Origin: Paraburkholderia phenazinium
Lineage (GTDB): Bacteria; Pseudomonadota; Gammaproteobacteria; Burkholderiales; Burkholderiaceae
Length of the DNA stretch: 64,000 nt
Assembly (NCBI RefSeq): GCF_900142845.1
Contig: NZ_FSRU01000003.1
Location: forward strand, 620,001 to 684,000
Direction of reading: 5' to 3'
In this document: positions 1-8,279 of the stretch, piece by piece
Position numbering within the stretch: the first letter of the stretch is position 1
Layout: every line of letters starts with the position of its first letter
Notes under the pieces: generated by a model
Database searches by the model: none
Told to the model about the DNA's origin: nothing
The model's input: only the letters and a program-made list of their open reading frames with translations
Position numbers and translations under genes: made by a program

Positions 1-263
1 AGGTGGCGGGAAATCTGCCGAACGCCGGCCAGATCCTCTCGGTCTCCGACATGGCGCGGCTCGACTTCATCAAGATGGATGCCGGCCTCGCCTTGCGCGA
101 CGCCATGGTAAAGCCGCTAGTGGGCTATGCGAACCGCTTGCGCATACCGTTGATCTTCAACCGCGTCGCGAGCGAAGCGCAGTTCGACTTGCTGCAGCAG
201 TACGACGTGCGCTTCGTGCAAGGGCCTCTGTTTGCGGTGCATAGTCACAACGGCACGGTTTGA
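1..263 (+). CDS. C-terminal part of an EAL-domain (cyclic-di-GMP phosphodiesterase-like) protein
   Basis: An open frame enters from the left edge and ends at 263, so only about 87 C-terminal residues are visible. The pattern matches the end of an EAL domain: FIKMD resembles the conserved D(F/Y)(I/V)K(L/M)D strand, and the tail with VASEAQFDLLQQYDV followed by FVQGPLF resembles the usual EGVE..EQ...L...G.....QG..F end. The usual Glu-Gly-Val-Glu is replaced here by Asn-Arg-Val-Ala, which suggests a degenerate, possibly non-catalytic domain. That is an inference, because the upstream catalytic motifs lie outside the window. Confidence 0.7.
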   Translation, partial: VAGNLPNAGQILSVSDMARLDFIKMDAGLALRDAMVKPLVGYANRLRIPLIFNRVASEAQFDLLQQYDVRFVQGPLFAVHSHNGTV

Positions 264-338
264 CGTGCACGGCAGAGGAAGTCGCCGGTAATCAAGCCGG
301 TAATCAGGCGTGCAATCAGGCCTTCAATCGGCCCGGGT

Positions 339-1124
339 TCAACCGGCATCGCCGAGGCGCCGCGCCAACGCCTTCAGCCGCGGCGCGACGCTCTCACGAA
401 ACACCTCTTCCCCCATTGACGACGCCGGCCCGCTGCAACTGAGCACCAGCCAGCGCCCTTCGCGCGGCTCGCGAAACGGTACGGCGACCGCGTTCACATC
501 GTCGTGCCAGTCGCGAAACGAATAGCAGCAGCGTTCGAGCGCGAACGCCGCGATCTCCTTCTCCGCGTCCGCCACCAGCGTCGCGCCCTCTTTGCCAGCC
601 GCCTTCTTCAACTCCGCCATCAACGCGGCACGCACGTCGAGCGCTTGCACCGCGAGATACGCGCGGCCCATCGAACTCGTCAGCATGGACAGCTTCGAAC
701 CCGACGCGAGACCGAGCGTCAACGCCGTCTCGCTGCGGATCGTGTCCAGATAAATCATGTCGAGCCCGTCGCGGCATCCCAACGACACCGCCGCCCCCAC
801 CTCGCGTGCGAACGTGCGCATATGCGGCCGCGCCAGTTCGAGCGTGTCGGTGCCCGAGAGCAGCGCGAAGCCGAGTGACAGCACCCCCGCATCGAGCGCA
901 TATTTGCCGAGCGACTCGTCGAGACGCAGGTAGCCGAGCACCGTCAGCGTATAAGCCAGACGATTGACGGTGGCCTTCGGCAAGCCGGTGCGCTCGACGA
1001 AATCGCGGTTGCCCAGCATCGTCTCGCCGGGCCGGAACGCGCGCAGCAGGTCAAGGCCGCGGGCCAGCGCGACGACAAACTTGCGCTCGTCCAGGGGTTC
1101 GAGGGGAGTAGATGCAGGCGTCAT
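339..1124 (-). CDS. IclR-family transcriptional regulator
   Basis: 261 residues, the usual IclR size. The N-terminal part (about residues 12-75) has the winged helix-turn-helix pattern with [11 protein letters not shown], then [15 protein letters not shown] as recognition helix and LGYL as wing. The rest is the IclR effector-binding domain, with the typical [18 protein letters not shown] and the late [18 protein letters not shown] stretch. I start it at the ATG at 1124; a GTG at 1136 is possible. It is divergent from gcdH with about 113 bp between the starts, so it most likely controls gcdH and itself; the ligand is unknown but glutarate or glutaryl-CoA would fit the context. Confidence 0.88.
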   Translation of the reverse strand: MTPASTPLEPLDERKFVVALARGLDLLRAFRPGETMLGNRDFVERTGLPKATVNRLAYTLTVLGYLRLDESLGKYALDAGVLSLGFALLSGTDTLELARPHMRTFAREVGAAVSLGCRDGLDMIYLDTIRSETALTLGLASGSKLSMLTSSMGRAYLAVQALDVRAALMAELKKAAGKEGATLVADAEKEIAAFALERCCYSFRDWHDDVNAVAVPFREPREGRWLVLSCSGPASSMGEEVFRESVAPRLKALARRLGDAG

Positions 1125-1159
1125 CGGGTGATACACTCGGGGCTGATTTGCAAAACATT

Positions 1160-1176
1160 GTTTCGCATAGCGGAAC
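1160..1176. promoter_or_regulatory. Candidate IclR-type operator between the divergent regulator and gcdH
   Basis: The 17-mer GTTTCGCATAGCGGAAC is a near-palindrome: 6 of 7 arm positions are complementary around a 3-base centre. Length and arm sequence resemble operators of IclR-family regulators such as PcaU/PobR. It lies in the only shared promoter region of the regulator and gcdH. The assignment to this regulator is inferred. Confidence 0.5.
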
Positions 1177-1237
1177 TCAAGTCAAGCACTTCAAGTCAAC
1201 ACCAGACACATCAGATTCGATTCAGGAGATACGCATC

Positions 1238-2428
1238 ATGGCCGACGCCGCGCAGTTTCACTGGGAAGATCCTCTGTTGCTCGATCAGCAACTCACCGAA
1301 GATGAGCGCATGGTGCGCGACGCCGCGGCGGCCTACGCGCAAGACCGGCTGCAACCGCGCGTGCTCGAGGCGTTCCGGCATGAGAAGACCGACATCGAGA
1401 TCTTCCGCGAAATGGGCGAACTTGGCCTGCTCGGCCCGACCATTCCCGAGCAATACGGCGGCCCCGGTCTGAACTACGTGGCCTACGGCTTGATCGCACG
1501 CGAAGTGGAGCGCGTCGATTCCGGCTACCGCTCGATGATGTCGGTGCAGTCGTCGCTGGTGATGGTGCCGATCTACGAATTCGGCTCGGATGCGCAAAAA
1601 GACAAGTACCTGCCGAAGCTCGCCACCGGCGAATGGATCGGCTGCTTCGGCCTGACCGAGCCGAACCACGGCTCCGATCCGGGCAGCATGGTTACGCGGG
1701 CGAAGAAGGTCGACGGCGGCTTCTCGCTGTCGGGCGCGAAGATGTGGATCACCAACTCGCCGATCGCCGACGTGTTCGTCGTCTGGGCCAAGCTCGAAGA
1801 AAACGGCAAGGACGCGATCCGCGGCTTCATTCTGGAGAAAGGCTGGAAAGGCCTGTCCGCACCGACGATCCACAGCAAGGTGGGCCTGCGCGCCTCGATC
1901 ACGGGTGAGGTCGTGATGGACGAAGTGTTCGTGCCGGAAGAAAACATGCTGCCGAAGGTGAGCGGCCTCAAAGGCCCGTTCACCTGCCTGAACTCGGCGC
2001 GCTACGGTATTGCCTGGGGCGCGCTCGGCGCCGCCGAGGCCTGCTGGCATACGGCGCGTCAATACGTGCTCGACCGCAAGCAGTTCGGCCGGCCGCTCGC
2101 CGCCAACCAGTTGATCCAGAAGAAGCTCGCCGACATGCAGACCGAAATCACGCTCGGCCTGCAAGGCGTGCTGCGCCTCGGCCGCATGAAGGACGAAGGC
2201 ACGGCCGCGGTCGAAATCACCTCCATCATGAAGCGCAACTCGTGCGGCAAATCGCTCGAGATTGCGCGTCTTGCCCGCGACATGCTCGGCGGCAACGGCA
2301 TCTCGGATGAGTTCGGGATTGCGCGGCACCTGGTGAACCTCGAGGTCGTCAACACCTACGAAGGCACGCATGACATTCACGCGCTGATTCTCGGACGCGC
2401 GCAAACGGGCATTCAGGCGTTCTTCTGA
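1238..2428 (+). CDS. gcdH: Glutaryl-CoA dehydrogenase
   Basis: 396 residues, usual for this acyl-CoA dehydrogenase family member. It would oxidise and decarboxylate glutaryl-CoA to crotonyl-CoA in lysine/tryptophan/glutarate breakdown, using FAD and ETF. Family features seen: the N-terminal helical domain, the middle-domain [15 protein letters not shown] and [18 protein letters not shown], the C-terminal [20 protein letters not shown], and [15 protein letters not shown], which carries the catalytic-base Glu of glutaryl-CoA dehydrogenases. An in-frame extension runs back to 1112, but the ATG at 1238 has a good AGGAGA ribosome site 8 bases upstream and the correct family N-terminus. Regulated probably by the divergent IclR gene. 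Confidence 0.93.
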   Translation: MADAAQFHWEDPLLLDQQLTEDERMVRDAAAAYAQDRLQPRVLEAFRHEKTDIEIFREMGELGLLGPTIPEQYGGPGLNYVAYGLIAREVERVDSGYRSMMSVQSSLVMVPIYEFGSDAQKDKYLPKLATGEWIGCFGLTEPNHGSDPGSMVTRAKKVDGGFSLSGAKMWITNSPIADVFVVWAKLEENGKDAIRGFILEKGWKGLSAPTIHSKVGLRASITGEVVMDEVFVPEENMLPKVSGLKGPFTCLNSARYGIAWGALGAAEACWHTARQYVLDRKQFGRPLAANQLIQKKLADMQTEITLGLQGVLRLGRMKDEGTAAVEITSIMKRNSCGKSLEIARLARDMLGGNGISDEFGIARHLVNLEVVNTYEGTHDIHALILGRAQTGIQAFF

Positions 2429-2461
2429 TTTCCTGAACGTTCCGAGGCGGTGAAAAGAAAA

Positions 2462-2494
2462 GCAAAAGGCCAACCTGTGCGGTTGGCCTTTTGC
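2462..2494. terminator. Bidirectional terminator between gcdH and the peroxiredoxin gene
   Basis: A perfect 14-bp inverted repeat (GCAAAAGGCCAACC / GGTTGGCCTTTTGC) with a 5-base loop lies between two convergent genes. A- and T-runs on either flank of the GC core let it work in both directions. Confidence 0.85.
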
Positions 2495-2538
2495 ATTGCG
2501 GCAGCGCTCCGGCTTGCTGCCGCAGCTTGCTGCTTCGC

Positions 2539-3177
2539 TTACTTGTTCGGCTGCGGCGTCAGGCGCAGATACGGACGCAGCGCCTTGTAGCCCTTCGGGA
2601 ATTTCTGCTTGATCACTTCCTCGTCCTTCAGCGACGGCACGATCACCACGTCGTCGCCGTGCTTCCAGTTGCCCGGCGTGGCGACCTGGTAATTATCGGT
2701 GAGCTGGAGCGAGTCGATCACGCGCAGCACTTCGTCGAAGTTGCGGCCCGTGCTGGCCGGGTAGGTGATGGTCAGACGAACCTTCTTCTTCGGATCGATC
2801 ACGAACAGCGAGCGGACCGTGAAGGTTTCGCTCGCATTCGGGTGGATCATGTCGTACAGCTCCGAGACCTTGCGGTCGCCATCGGCGAGAATCGGGAAGC
2901 CGACGTTGGCGGCCTGCGTCTCGTTGATGTCCTTGATCCATTCCTTGTGCGACTCTGCGCTGTCCACCGACAGGGCAATCGTCTTCACATTGCGCTTTTC
3001 GAATTCGCCGGCGAGCTTTGCCGTGAGGCCAAGCTCGGTCGTGCATACAGGCGTGAAGTCCGCCGGATGGGAGAACAACACGCCCCAGCTATCGCCCAGC
3101 CACTCATGGAACTTGATGCGGCCAATGCTCGATTCCTGCTCGAAATCCGGTGCGATGTCGCCAAGACGTAGACTCAT
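2539..3177 (-). CDS. 1-Cys peroxiredoxin (Prx6/AhpC-TSA family)
   Basis: 212 residues. The peroxidatic cysteine is Cys45 in the PVCTTE motif, preceded by HPADFTP. No other cysteine exists in the protein, so it is a 1-Cys enzyme and needs an external thiol for recycling. The C-terminal extension with TPGNWKHGDDVVIVPS is typical of the Prx6 branch. It reduces hydrogen peroxide and organic hydroperoxides in the cytoplasm. The start at 3177 is supported by AAAGGAG upstream. It converges with gcdH and shares a terminator with it. Confidence 0.92.
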   Translation of the reverse strand: MSLRLGDIAPDFEQESSIGRIKFHEWLGDSWGVLFSHPADFTPVCTTELGLTAKLAGEFEKRNVKTIALSVDSAESHKEWIKDINETQAANVGFPILADGDRKVSELYDMIHPNASETFTVRSLFVIDPKKKVRLTITYPASTGRNFDEVLRVIDSLQLTDNYQVATPGNWKHGDDVVIVPSLKDEEVIKQKFPKGYKALRPYLRLTPQPNK

Positions 3178-3516
3178 GATGCTGCTCCTTTGTATGTTCG
3201 GACGGTCCGTTCAGGCTGGCGCCTACGGTACCCCGCAAATTTAGAGCATACGGGAGCGCGCGTACACCGCGAACGAACATCGCGTCACAACTTTATGAGT
3301 TTTTGTAATTTTCATCGGAATGGAGGAAACTTTGCGGGACAGATCAACTCCATCATGATCGCGGTATGCCGTTTGACCGCCGGGTGAGGCGGTCGCTAAC
3401 CGGCCGTGGATTGGCCGGGAACGGATCGTGCGTTGTCGTGCGCTAACCCGCTGCGCTCGCCACGTGACGTTTCTTTGGTTACGATTCACGCATGCCATAC
3501 GAGATGGGAGCTGTAA
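3178..3516. other. Divergent promoter region between peroxiredoxin and DUF883 genes
   Basis: No gene seen in 339 bp. A small palindrome (CGGAC-G-GTCCG, core at about 3199-3209) sits immediately upstream of the peroxiredoxin ribosome site and could be an operator. Otherwise no recognisable element. Confidence 0.4.
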
Positions 3517-3819
3517 ATGTCGGAAGTCAACAAGGAGAGATTGATGTCGGATATCAAAACCGTCCTCGCGGACGCTGAAGACCTGCTGAAACAGGCCGCG
3601 AGCGCCACCGGCGAACGCGCTTCCGAACTGCGTGAAACGGCGCTGTCGCGCCTGAAACAGGCGAAGGAGAAGGCTGCTGATGTGCAGGTCGTGGTGGTCG
3701 AGAAAGGCAAGAAGGCTGCCCGTGCAACGGATGACTACGTGCACGAGCATCCTTGGGCTTCGATCGGCATCGCCGCAGGTGTCGGCGTACTGGTCGGCCT
3801 GCTGATCAATCGCAAGTAA
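3517..3819 (+). CDS. DUF883 (ElaB/YqjD-type) membrane-anchored protein
   Basis: 100 residues. The first 70 are highly charged and helical; then comes DDYVHEHPWASIGIAAG and a C-terminal membrane segment (about residues 80-97, GIAAGVGVLVGLLI) ending NRK. This tail-anchored plan is that of ElaB/YqjD/DUF883 proteins, which in E. coli sit in the inner membrane and bind stationary-phase ribosomes. The start has a GGGAG site 6 bases upstream. It heads a trio with the next two genes, as yqjD-yqjE-yqjK do in enterobacteria. Confidence 0.85.
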   Translation: MSEVNKERLMSDIKTVLADAEDLLKQAASATGERASELRETALSRLKQAKEKAADVQVVVVEKGKKAARATDDYVHEHPWASIGIAAGVGVLVGLLINRK

Positions 3820-3932
3820 AAACAGCTGGCGTTGCCGGGCGGTTTTTCCGGCACGCCGCCGACACGGGTTGACCGGTGCGTGCCTGACCGGTCCGCTTCT
3901 TCTGGCGCATCTCACGCGCAAGCGCCCAAGCC

Positions 3933-4319
3933 ATGACGATCGACAATCAATCGCAGCGCGCGGATCACAGTCCCTTGCGCCGCATCCTCAGTTCCGTATT
4001 TGCGATCCTGCAAACGCGGCTTGAACTGGTGGGTATCGAACTGGCCGAGGAAAAGGACCGCCTGCTGGGCGTCCTGTTTCTCGGACTCGCGGCGATGATG
4101 CTCGCCACGATGGCCTTGATCGCGCTCACGGCGCTGGTCGCCATCGCGTTCTGGGATACCTACCGGTGGCAGGCGCTGGCCGGCATTACGGCGGTCTATG
4201 CGATCGCGGCACTGGTTTGCGCGATCAAGGCGCGCAGTGGCTTGCACAGCGCACCGATGGTGTTTGAAGCCACGCTGGCCGAGTTCGAGAAGGACCGCGA
4301 GATATTTCGCAAACCGTGA
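3933..4319 (+). CDS. YqjE-type phage-holin-family membrane protein
   Basis: 128 residues with two long hydrophobic segments (about residues 47-73 and 82-98) separated by DTYRWQ. The N-terminal stretch ILQTRLELVGIELAEEKDRL is characteristic of the YqjE/DUF1469 family, annotated as a phage holin superfamily but found in ordinary chromosomal stress loci. It lies 113 bp after the DUF883 gene and before a YqjK-like gene, so an operon is likely. Confidence 0.8.
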   Translation: MTIDNQSQRADHSPLRRILSSVFAILQTRLELVGIELAEEKDRLLGVLFLGLAAMMLATMALIALTALVAIAFWDTYRWQALAGITAVYAIAALVCAIKARSGLHSAPMVFEATLAEFEKDREIFRKP

Positions 4320-4382
4320 CACAGGCCCGGGCACGGCCGCTGGCGCCGCTTGCCCGTTCGACAACCCCTTGCGCCCGACACC

Positions 4383-4850
4383 ATGAGTTCTCGACACCCC
4401 GATACCGCCTTCCGCAACAAGCGCCCGGCCGCCCGCGACCTGAGCGCGCCGCACCTGCGTGCACTGCGCAAGGAATTGCTGCTGGTGCGCTCGGAAGTCG
4501 AGCGTATGGAACTCGCGCAGGCCGCGGTTGAGTTGCGTCAGGCCGTCACGCACTTCAGCTGGATCAAGTTCATCGTGCCGGGCTTCGCCGGCGGCATGCG
4601 CTGGAACAAGGCGCGCGGCGCGACAGCGGGGATCAGCGCGCTGCTCAAGGAGTACCCGCTGGTCAGCTCGATTGTTTCGATGCTGCTTGCCAAACCGTTG
4701 CGCGCCACGGTCGCGGCCACCGCCAAGCCGGTGTTGAAATGGGGCAGTCTGGGACTCGCCGCGTGGGAAGCCTATCGCGTCTGGCAGCAGATGAAGAGCG
4801 ACTCGGGCCGGACCAAGGGCGAAGCCGCGGCGCAGGACAGCGGTTACTGA
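4383..4850 (+). CDS. YqjK-like hypothetical protein following yqjE
   Basis: 155 residues from the ATG at 4383; an upstream in-frame start at 4350 seems less likely. The N-terminal third is basic and contains a charged helix (LRALRKELLLVRSEVERMEL). Two weakly hydrophobic stretches follow (about residues 78-92 and 115-130). Position after DUF883 and yqjE suggests the third member of the stress trio. Exact family not established. Its last 7 bases overlap the end of the convergent pilin gene. Confidence 0.65.
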   Translation: MSSRHPDTAFRNKRPAARDLSAPHLRALRKELLLVRSEVERMELAQAAVELRQAVTHFSWIKFIVPGFAGGMRWNKARGATAGISALLKEYPLVSSIVSMLLAKPLRATVAATAKPVLKWGSLGLAAWEAYRVWQQMKSDSGRTKGEAAAQDSGY

Positions 4851-5320
4851 GTGTTCCAGCATACGTTTGAATCCGGCGCGTTGGCGCCATCCGCGGCGCG
4901 ATTTCCCCGTAGACCCGTTGCGTCGAGCGTGAAGGTGCCGCAGGCGTCGTCGCGCATCGGGCCTGTCTCTAGAGGCTGCGCTTCCACCGCGTAGCCGCCG
5001 TTCGTTTCGTCAGCAGGTAGGGCGCGCAGCCGGTAGACGGGTGTGCCGAAGGGCGGCGCCTGGTCGAGTCCGCTGGGTAAGGGACTTACTGCGGGACTTA
5101 CTGCGGGGCTTACTGCGGAACTCATCCCTGGGCTCACTTCTCCGGCGGCCCCCGCTTCGACAAACTGCGCCGCGCGATACAGCGCCGATGCCGCGTCGAT
5201 CCGATGCGAACGCGCGACATGACTGCGATACGAGGGGACCGCGTACACCACCAGGATGGCGCCGATCGCCAACGCGATGACCAGTTCGAGCAGCGTGAAC
5301 GCCGATGCTTGCGACCTCAT
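4844..5320 (-). CDS. Type IV pilin-like protein (PilE-type minor pilin)
   Basis: 158 residues. The N-terminus has the prepilin signature: short leader, then A-FTLLELVIALAIGAILVVYAVPSY with Glu at mature position 5 and the hydrophobic assembly helix. The C-terminal part has a Cys pair (DDACGTF and SNVCWN) that could form the D-region disulfide. An unusual Ser-Pro-rich insert (AVSPAVSPAVSP, about residues 69-80) is encoded by a 12-bp tandem repeat. Last gene of the minor-pilin operon. Confidence 0.82.
   Translation of the reverse strand: MRSQASAFTLLELVIALAIGAILVVYAVPSYRSHVARSHRIDAASALYRAAQFVEAGAAGEVSPGMSSAVSPAVSPAVSPLPSGLDQAPPFGTPVYRLRALPADETNGGYAVEAQPLETGPMRDDACGTFTLDATGLRGNRAADGANAPDSNVCWNTQ
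5082..5117. repeat. 12-bp tandem repeat inside the PilE-type gene
   Basis: Three units of GGACTTACTGCG (third unit with one change) in direct tandem, followed by a degenerate fourth. Because the unit is a multiple of three, copy changes keep the frame and would alter the number of Ala-Val-Ser-Pro blocks in the pilin. Confidence 0.85.
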
Positions 5321-5332
5321 GCCGATGCGCCT

Positions 5333-5827
5333 TCAAAACGGCCTGGCGGTAACCCGCCGCCAATGTTGCTCGGTCGTGCTGCCGGCCACGACCAGCTCCA
5401 GTTGCACCCAGGCTTGCGACTCCTGGGTGCGGCCGAAGCCGCGCGCCGTCAGCAGGTAAGCGCTGACCTCGGGACGCGTGCTCGGGCGCCAGGCCTCGGC
5501 CAGGCATTGCGGCGCCATGGCTGAGCCCGGCCACACGGCGATGGGCGTGACGGCGCCGGCTGTGAAGGTCGATTCGAGTCTCCATCCGGTTGGTTCGCTA
5601 GCCACTGCGCTTGCGACGCGCGCCGTACCTGCTGCGACGGCTCGGGCGCACAGGGTGAGCACCGAATCGGCGGCATGGAAGGCTTGCAGGGTGTCGCGAA
5701 GATTGGCGGAAACACGCGCCGCTGCCAGGGAGGTTTCGAACCAGGCGGCGGAAGTGATCAGCATCATCGACGAGATCAGCAGAACGATGGGTAAGGCGGC
5801 GCCACGGACGTGAGGTGCGGTCTTCAT
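5333..5827 (-). CDS. PilX-like minor pilus assembly protein
   Basis: 164 residues. It begins with a basic leader and R-GAALPIVLLISSMMLITSAAWF, the PilX N-terminal pattern in which a hydrophobic helix follows Gly-x-Ala-Leu. The body is poorly conserved, as is usual in PilX. The start (5827) overlaps the end of the pilW gene by 4 bases, indicating translational coupling. It would act with FimT, PilV and PilW in priming type IV pilus assembly in the inner membrane. Confidence 0.75.
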   Translation of the reverse strand: MKTAPHVRGAALPIVLLISSMMLITSAAWFETSLAAARVSANLRDTLQAFHAADSVLTLCARAVAAGTARVASAVASEPTGWRLESTFTAGAVTPIAVWPGSAMAPQCLAEAWRPSTRPEVSAYLLTARGFGRTQESQAWVQLELVVAGSTTEQHWRRVTARPF

Positions 5828-6651
5828 GACGCACTCACCTCGTTATTGCGGATCGCCACGCGCCGCCAGAATGCCTGGCGCGCGCGCAAGTCTGTTCCTG
5901 CGACGTTCGCGCCGTCGCAATCGACGTAGCGTGAGCGCCGCCCCTGAGGCGCACCGCGCACCAGGACGCACAGGTCCACCGCGACGACATTCGCCCATTG
6001 ATCCGGCGCGAGCGCCGATGCATCGAGCGCGGTCTGCGCGCCGGCTAGCCAGTACCTGGCGCGCAGCCGTTCAACGCCCTCCACCAACGGCTGCGCGGAA
6101 CCGGATTTGCCATTGCCGTCGCAATACAGCTCGGACTCGCCCGTCGAGGCGCTGAGCTTCGCGAAGAAGCGATTGACGATCAGCACGCGACCCGCACCGT
6201 AAGCCGCATTCCCGACGCTCACGGCCTGGCCCAGACAGTCGGTTGGCTGTCCCGTGGACGAAGGCCACGTGGAAACGTTGTCGCCGACGTAGCGAATCGC
6301 GATGCCATCCGATCGGCTTGTCAGCGCTTCGCAAGTGGGGTTGTCGTCGGTCCCTGTCGGCCGCGCAGCAGAGCATCCGAACAGCGTGGGTTTCTGTTGC
6401 GGCTGCGGCAGGTCGGCCGGCACAAAGCCGGTCATCTGGATTTGCTGACCGATCAAGGTGAGCGCCGTCAGGCCGGCTTCGCGAATCTGGGTCGTATCGT
6501 CTGCACGGCCAAACGCCGCGCGCTGCGAACGGTACAGGGAGACGGCGCCCACGGTGACGACGAGCCCCAGCCCCACGGCGATGACCAGCTCGACGAGCGT
6601 ATGCCCGCGCGCTCGAATCCGCCAGCGCGGATGAATCTCACGCGGCTTCAT
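5824..6651 (-). CDS. pilW: PilW-like minor pilin
   Basis: 275 residues from the ATG at 6651, which overlaps the stop of pilV (ATGA). The prepilin motif is ARGHTLVELVIAVGLGLVVT (Gly before the cleavage site, Glu at position 5), followed by SLYRSQRAAFGRADDTTQIREAG as in PilW proteins. The long globular part contains several cysteines. A longer frame to 6852 exists but lacks a prepilin start. It works with FimT/PilV/PilX as minor pilins that initiate fibre assembly. Confidence 0.82.
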   Translation of the reverse strand: MKPREIHPRWRIRARGHTLVELVIAVGLGLVVTVGAVSLYRSQRAAFGRADDTTQIREAGLTALTLIGQQIQMTGFVPADLPQPQQKPTLFGCSAARPTGTDDNPTCEALTSRSDGIAIRYVGDNVSTWPSSTGQPTDCLGQAVSVGNAAYGAGRVLIVNRFFAKLSASTGESELYCDGNGKSGSAQPLVEGVERLRARYWLAGAQTALDASALAPDQWANVVAVDLCVLVRGAPQGRRSRYVDCDGANVAGTDLRARQAFWRRVAIRNNEVSAS

Positions 6652-7073
6652 TTCGCGAACGCCAGGGCGACGCACGAGCGGTTGGCGGAGAGCGCCAGAT
6701 CGCCGCACGATTCGGGCTTGTCGATAATCTCGCCCGGCGTTCGCAAAGTGGCCGCTGCCGACCATGTGACGCGGGCGAACGAAACCCCGCCGCCGCGCTC
6801 GCTGACCGATGCATCGCCCTGGGGCAGCAGACTCGCCGCACGGACGCTCCATTGCCGCAGGGCAACGTCGCCGCCGGTCGGCGCCCGTGCGGCCTCGGCT
6901 ACGGCATCAGCCACGAAAGCCGCATGTTCGCGCGACGCTGCGGCACGCGCCTCACGCGCGATCCACAACTGCGACGCAATCAGACCGAGGGCCGTGACTG
7001 CGGTCAGCGCGACTGCGAGCATGACCTCGATCAGCGATGCGCCGCATGACTGTTCGACTCGGATGGTTTTCAT
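6648..7073 (-). CDS. pilV: PilV-like minor pilin
   Basis: 141 residues from the ATG at 7073, which overlaps the fimT stop codon (ATGA). The prepilin signature is SCGASLIEVMLAVALTAVTA. The longer in-frame ORF (to 7412) reads antisense through fimT and has no pilin N-terminus upstream. Two late Cys residues (SCGDL and RSCVAL) could pair. Part of the minor-pilin operon. Confidence 0.8.
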   Translation of the reverse strand: MKTIRVEQSCGASLIEVMLAVALTAVTALGLIASQLWIAREARAAASREHAAFVADAVAEAARAPTGGDVALRQWSVRAASLLPQGDASVSERGGGVSFARVTWSAAATLRTPGEIIDKPESCGDLALSANRSCVALAFAK

Positions 7074-7633
7074 GACGTCGCTCCACAAGCACCGTCCGCA
7101 ATGCGCGGCCGTCCGCCCGCAGCGATGCGGATGCAGCGCCGCCAAGGCTCGCCGCGCGTGACCTGCGAAGGCACATGCGGTGCGATGTCGAAGCTGCGAA
7201 AGCTGCCGATCAACTGCCCCGCGGGCGGTGTGAAGGTAAGGTTGGTCTGCGTCCCGGCAATACTCACTGCCGCGAGTTCGGTCTGCGCGCGCAATACCGT
7301 GGACATTCCACCGCGCTCGACCATCACCGCCCAGCCGCACGACCAGTCCGCGACTCCCACGCGGCACGCTTGCCCCGAGGCCAGACAATGGCGCGCCGCA
7401 TCGACGCGGCACACCGTCACGCGCACGCCGCGCCGAACCGCCTCGCTGCGCGCGTAGGACAGCGTCGACAGCAGCGCCCGGGCTCGTGCATCGACCTGAT
7501 CGCGCATGCGCCAGGCAACCAGCGACGGCGTCGCCATCACCGCAGTGACAGCCAGAACGGCGACCACCACTAGCGTTTCGATCAACGTGAAACCGCGGCG
7601 ACGCACACGCGGCAATTCGGCATCCTGCTTCAT
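7070..7633 (-). CDS. fimT: FimT/GspH-type pseudopilin
   Basis: 187 residues from the ATG at 7633. The first ATG at 7639 lies directly against the AAGGA site, while 7633 has correct spacing. Prepilin motif RRGFTLIETLVVVAVLAVTA, then WRMRDQVDARARALLSTLSYARSEAVRRG, typical of FimT/GspH. The C-terminal half holds the GspH-like beta domain with CRVDAARHCLASGQACRVG and a terminal Cys pair. First gene of a five-gene minor-pilin operon; no major pilin or motor genes are in the window. Confidence 0.85.
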   Translation of the reverse strand: MKQDAELPRVRRRGFTLIETLVVVAVLAVTAVMATPSLVAWRMRDQVDARARALLSTLSYARSEAVRRGVRVTVCRVDAARHCLASGQACRVGVADWSCGWAVMVERGGMSTVLRAQTELAAVSIAGTQTNLTFTPPAGQLIGSFRSFDIAPHVPSQVTRGEPWRRCIRIAAGGRPRIADGACGATS

Positions 7634-7790
7634 CTGCATTCCTTAGCTTCGAAAGAATGCAACCAATTTACTCAGGCAGGAGCGCGTCGACAATCGGCCG
7701 AACGGCCAGGTAGCGAGCGTGCGGCGTCACCGGCAACAATGTCGGCGTGACGCATACAGAAAGGGAATACCGATGCTATTACGAGAACAA

Positions 7791-8273
7791 TCAGCGCTTG
7801 CGGGGCGGCTTGGGCGGCGTGGCCGCACGGCGAAATTCTTCAATGACGTCTTCGAATTCAGACACGTCTTCGAAGCGGCGGTACACCGAGGCAAAACGGA
7901 CGTAGGCAATCGTGTCGAGCTCGCGCAACTCGTTCATCACGAGTTCACCAAGACGCTCACTGCGCACTTCGCGTTCGCCACTGCCCAGCAACTGATATTC
8001 GATGCGGGCGACCGCCGCGTCGACCGCGTCCGCAGCAACCGGGCGCTTTCTCAGCGCCAGTTGCATGCTCGCGACAATCTTGCGGCGATCGAATTCAGTG
8101 CGGCTGCCATCCTTCTTGACGACCGACGGCAACGCCAGCTCGACCCGCTCATACGTCGTGAAACGTTTGTCGCAGGCCGGGCAGCGGCGGCGCCGGCGAA
8201 TCGCGGCGCCGTCCTCGGATACGCGGGAGTCCACGACCTGCGTATCGTCGTGCCGGCAGAAGGGGCAGCGCAT
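7791..8273 (-). CDS. nrdR: Transcriptional repressor NrdR
   Basis: 160 residues. A zinc ribbon at the N-terminus (Cys3, Cys6, Cys31, Cys34, with [17 protein letters not shown]) is followed by an ATP-cone domain (about residues 48-138, [16 protein letters not shown]). NrdR binds NrdR boxes in ribonucleotide reductase promoters and senses ATP/dATP. No nrd genes lie in this window. It follows glyA with a 6-bp gap, so it is co-transcribed with glyA, a common arrangement in this group. Confidence 0.95.
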   Translation of the reverse strand: MRCPFCRHDDTQVVDSRVSEDGAAIRRRRRCPACDKRFTTYERVELALPSVVKKDGSRTEFDRRKIVASMQLALRKRPVAADAVDAAVARIEYQLLGSGEREVRSERLGELVMNELRELDTIAYVRFASVYRRFEDVSEFEDVIEEFRRAATPPKPPRKR

Positions 8274-8279
8274 CGTGGC

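Noticed and set aside
1112..1237. 42-residue N-terminal extension of gcdH
   Set aside because: It overlaps the start of the divergent regulator, lacks acyl-CoA dehydrogenase similarity, and the internal ATG at 1238 has a good ribosome site.
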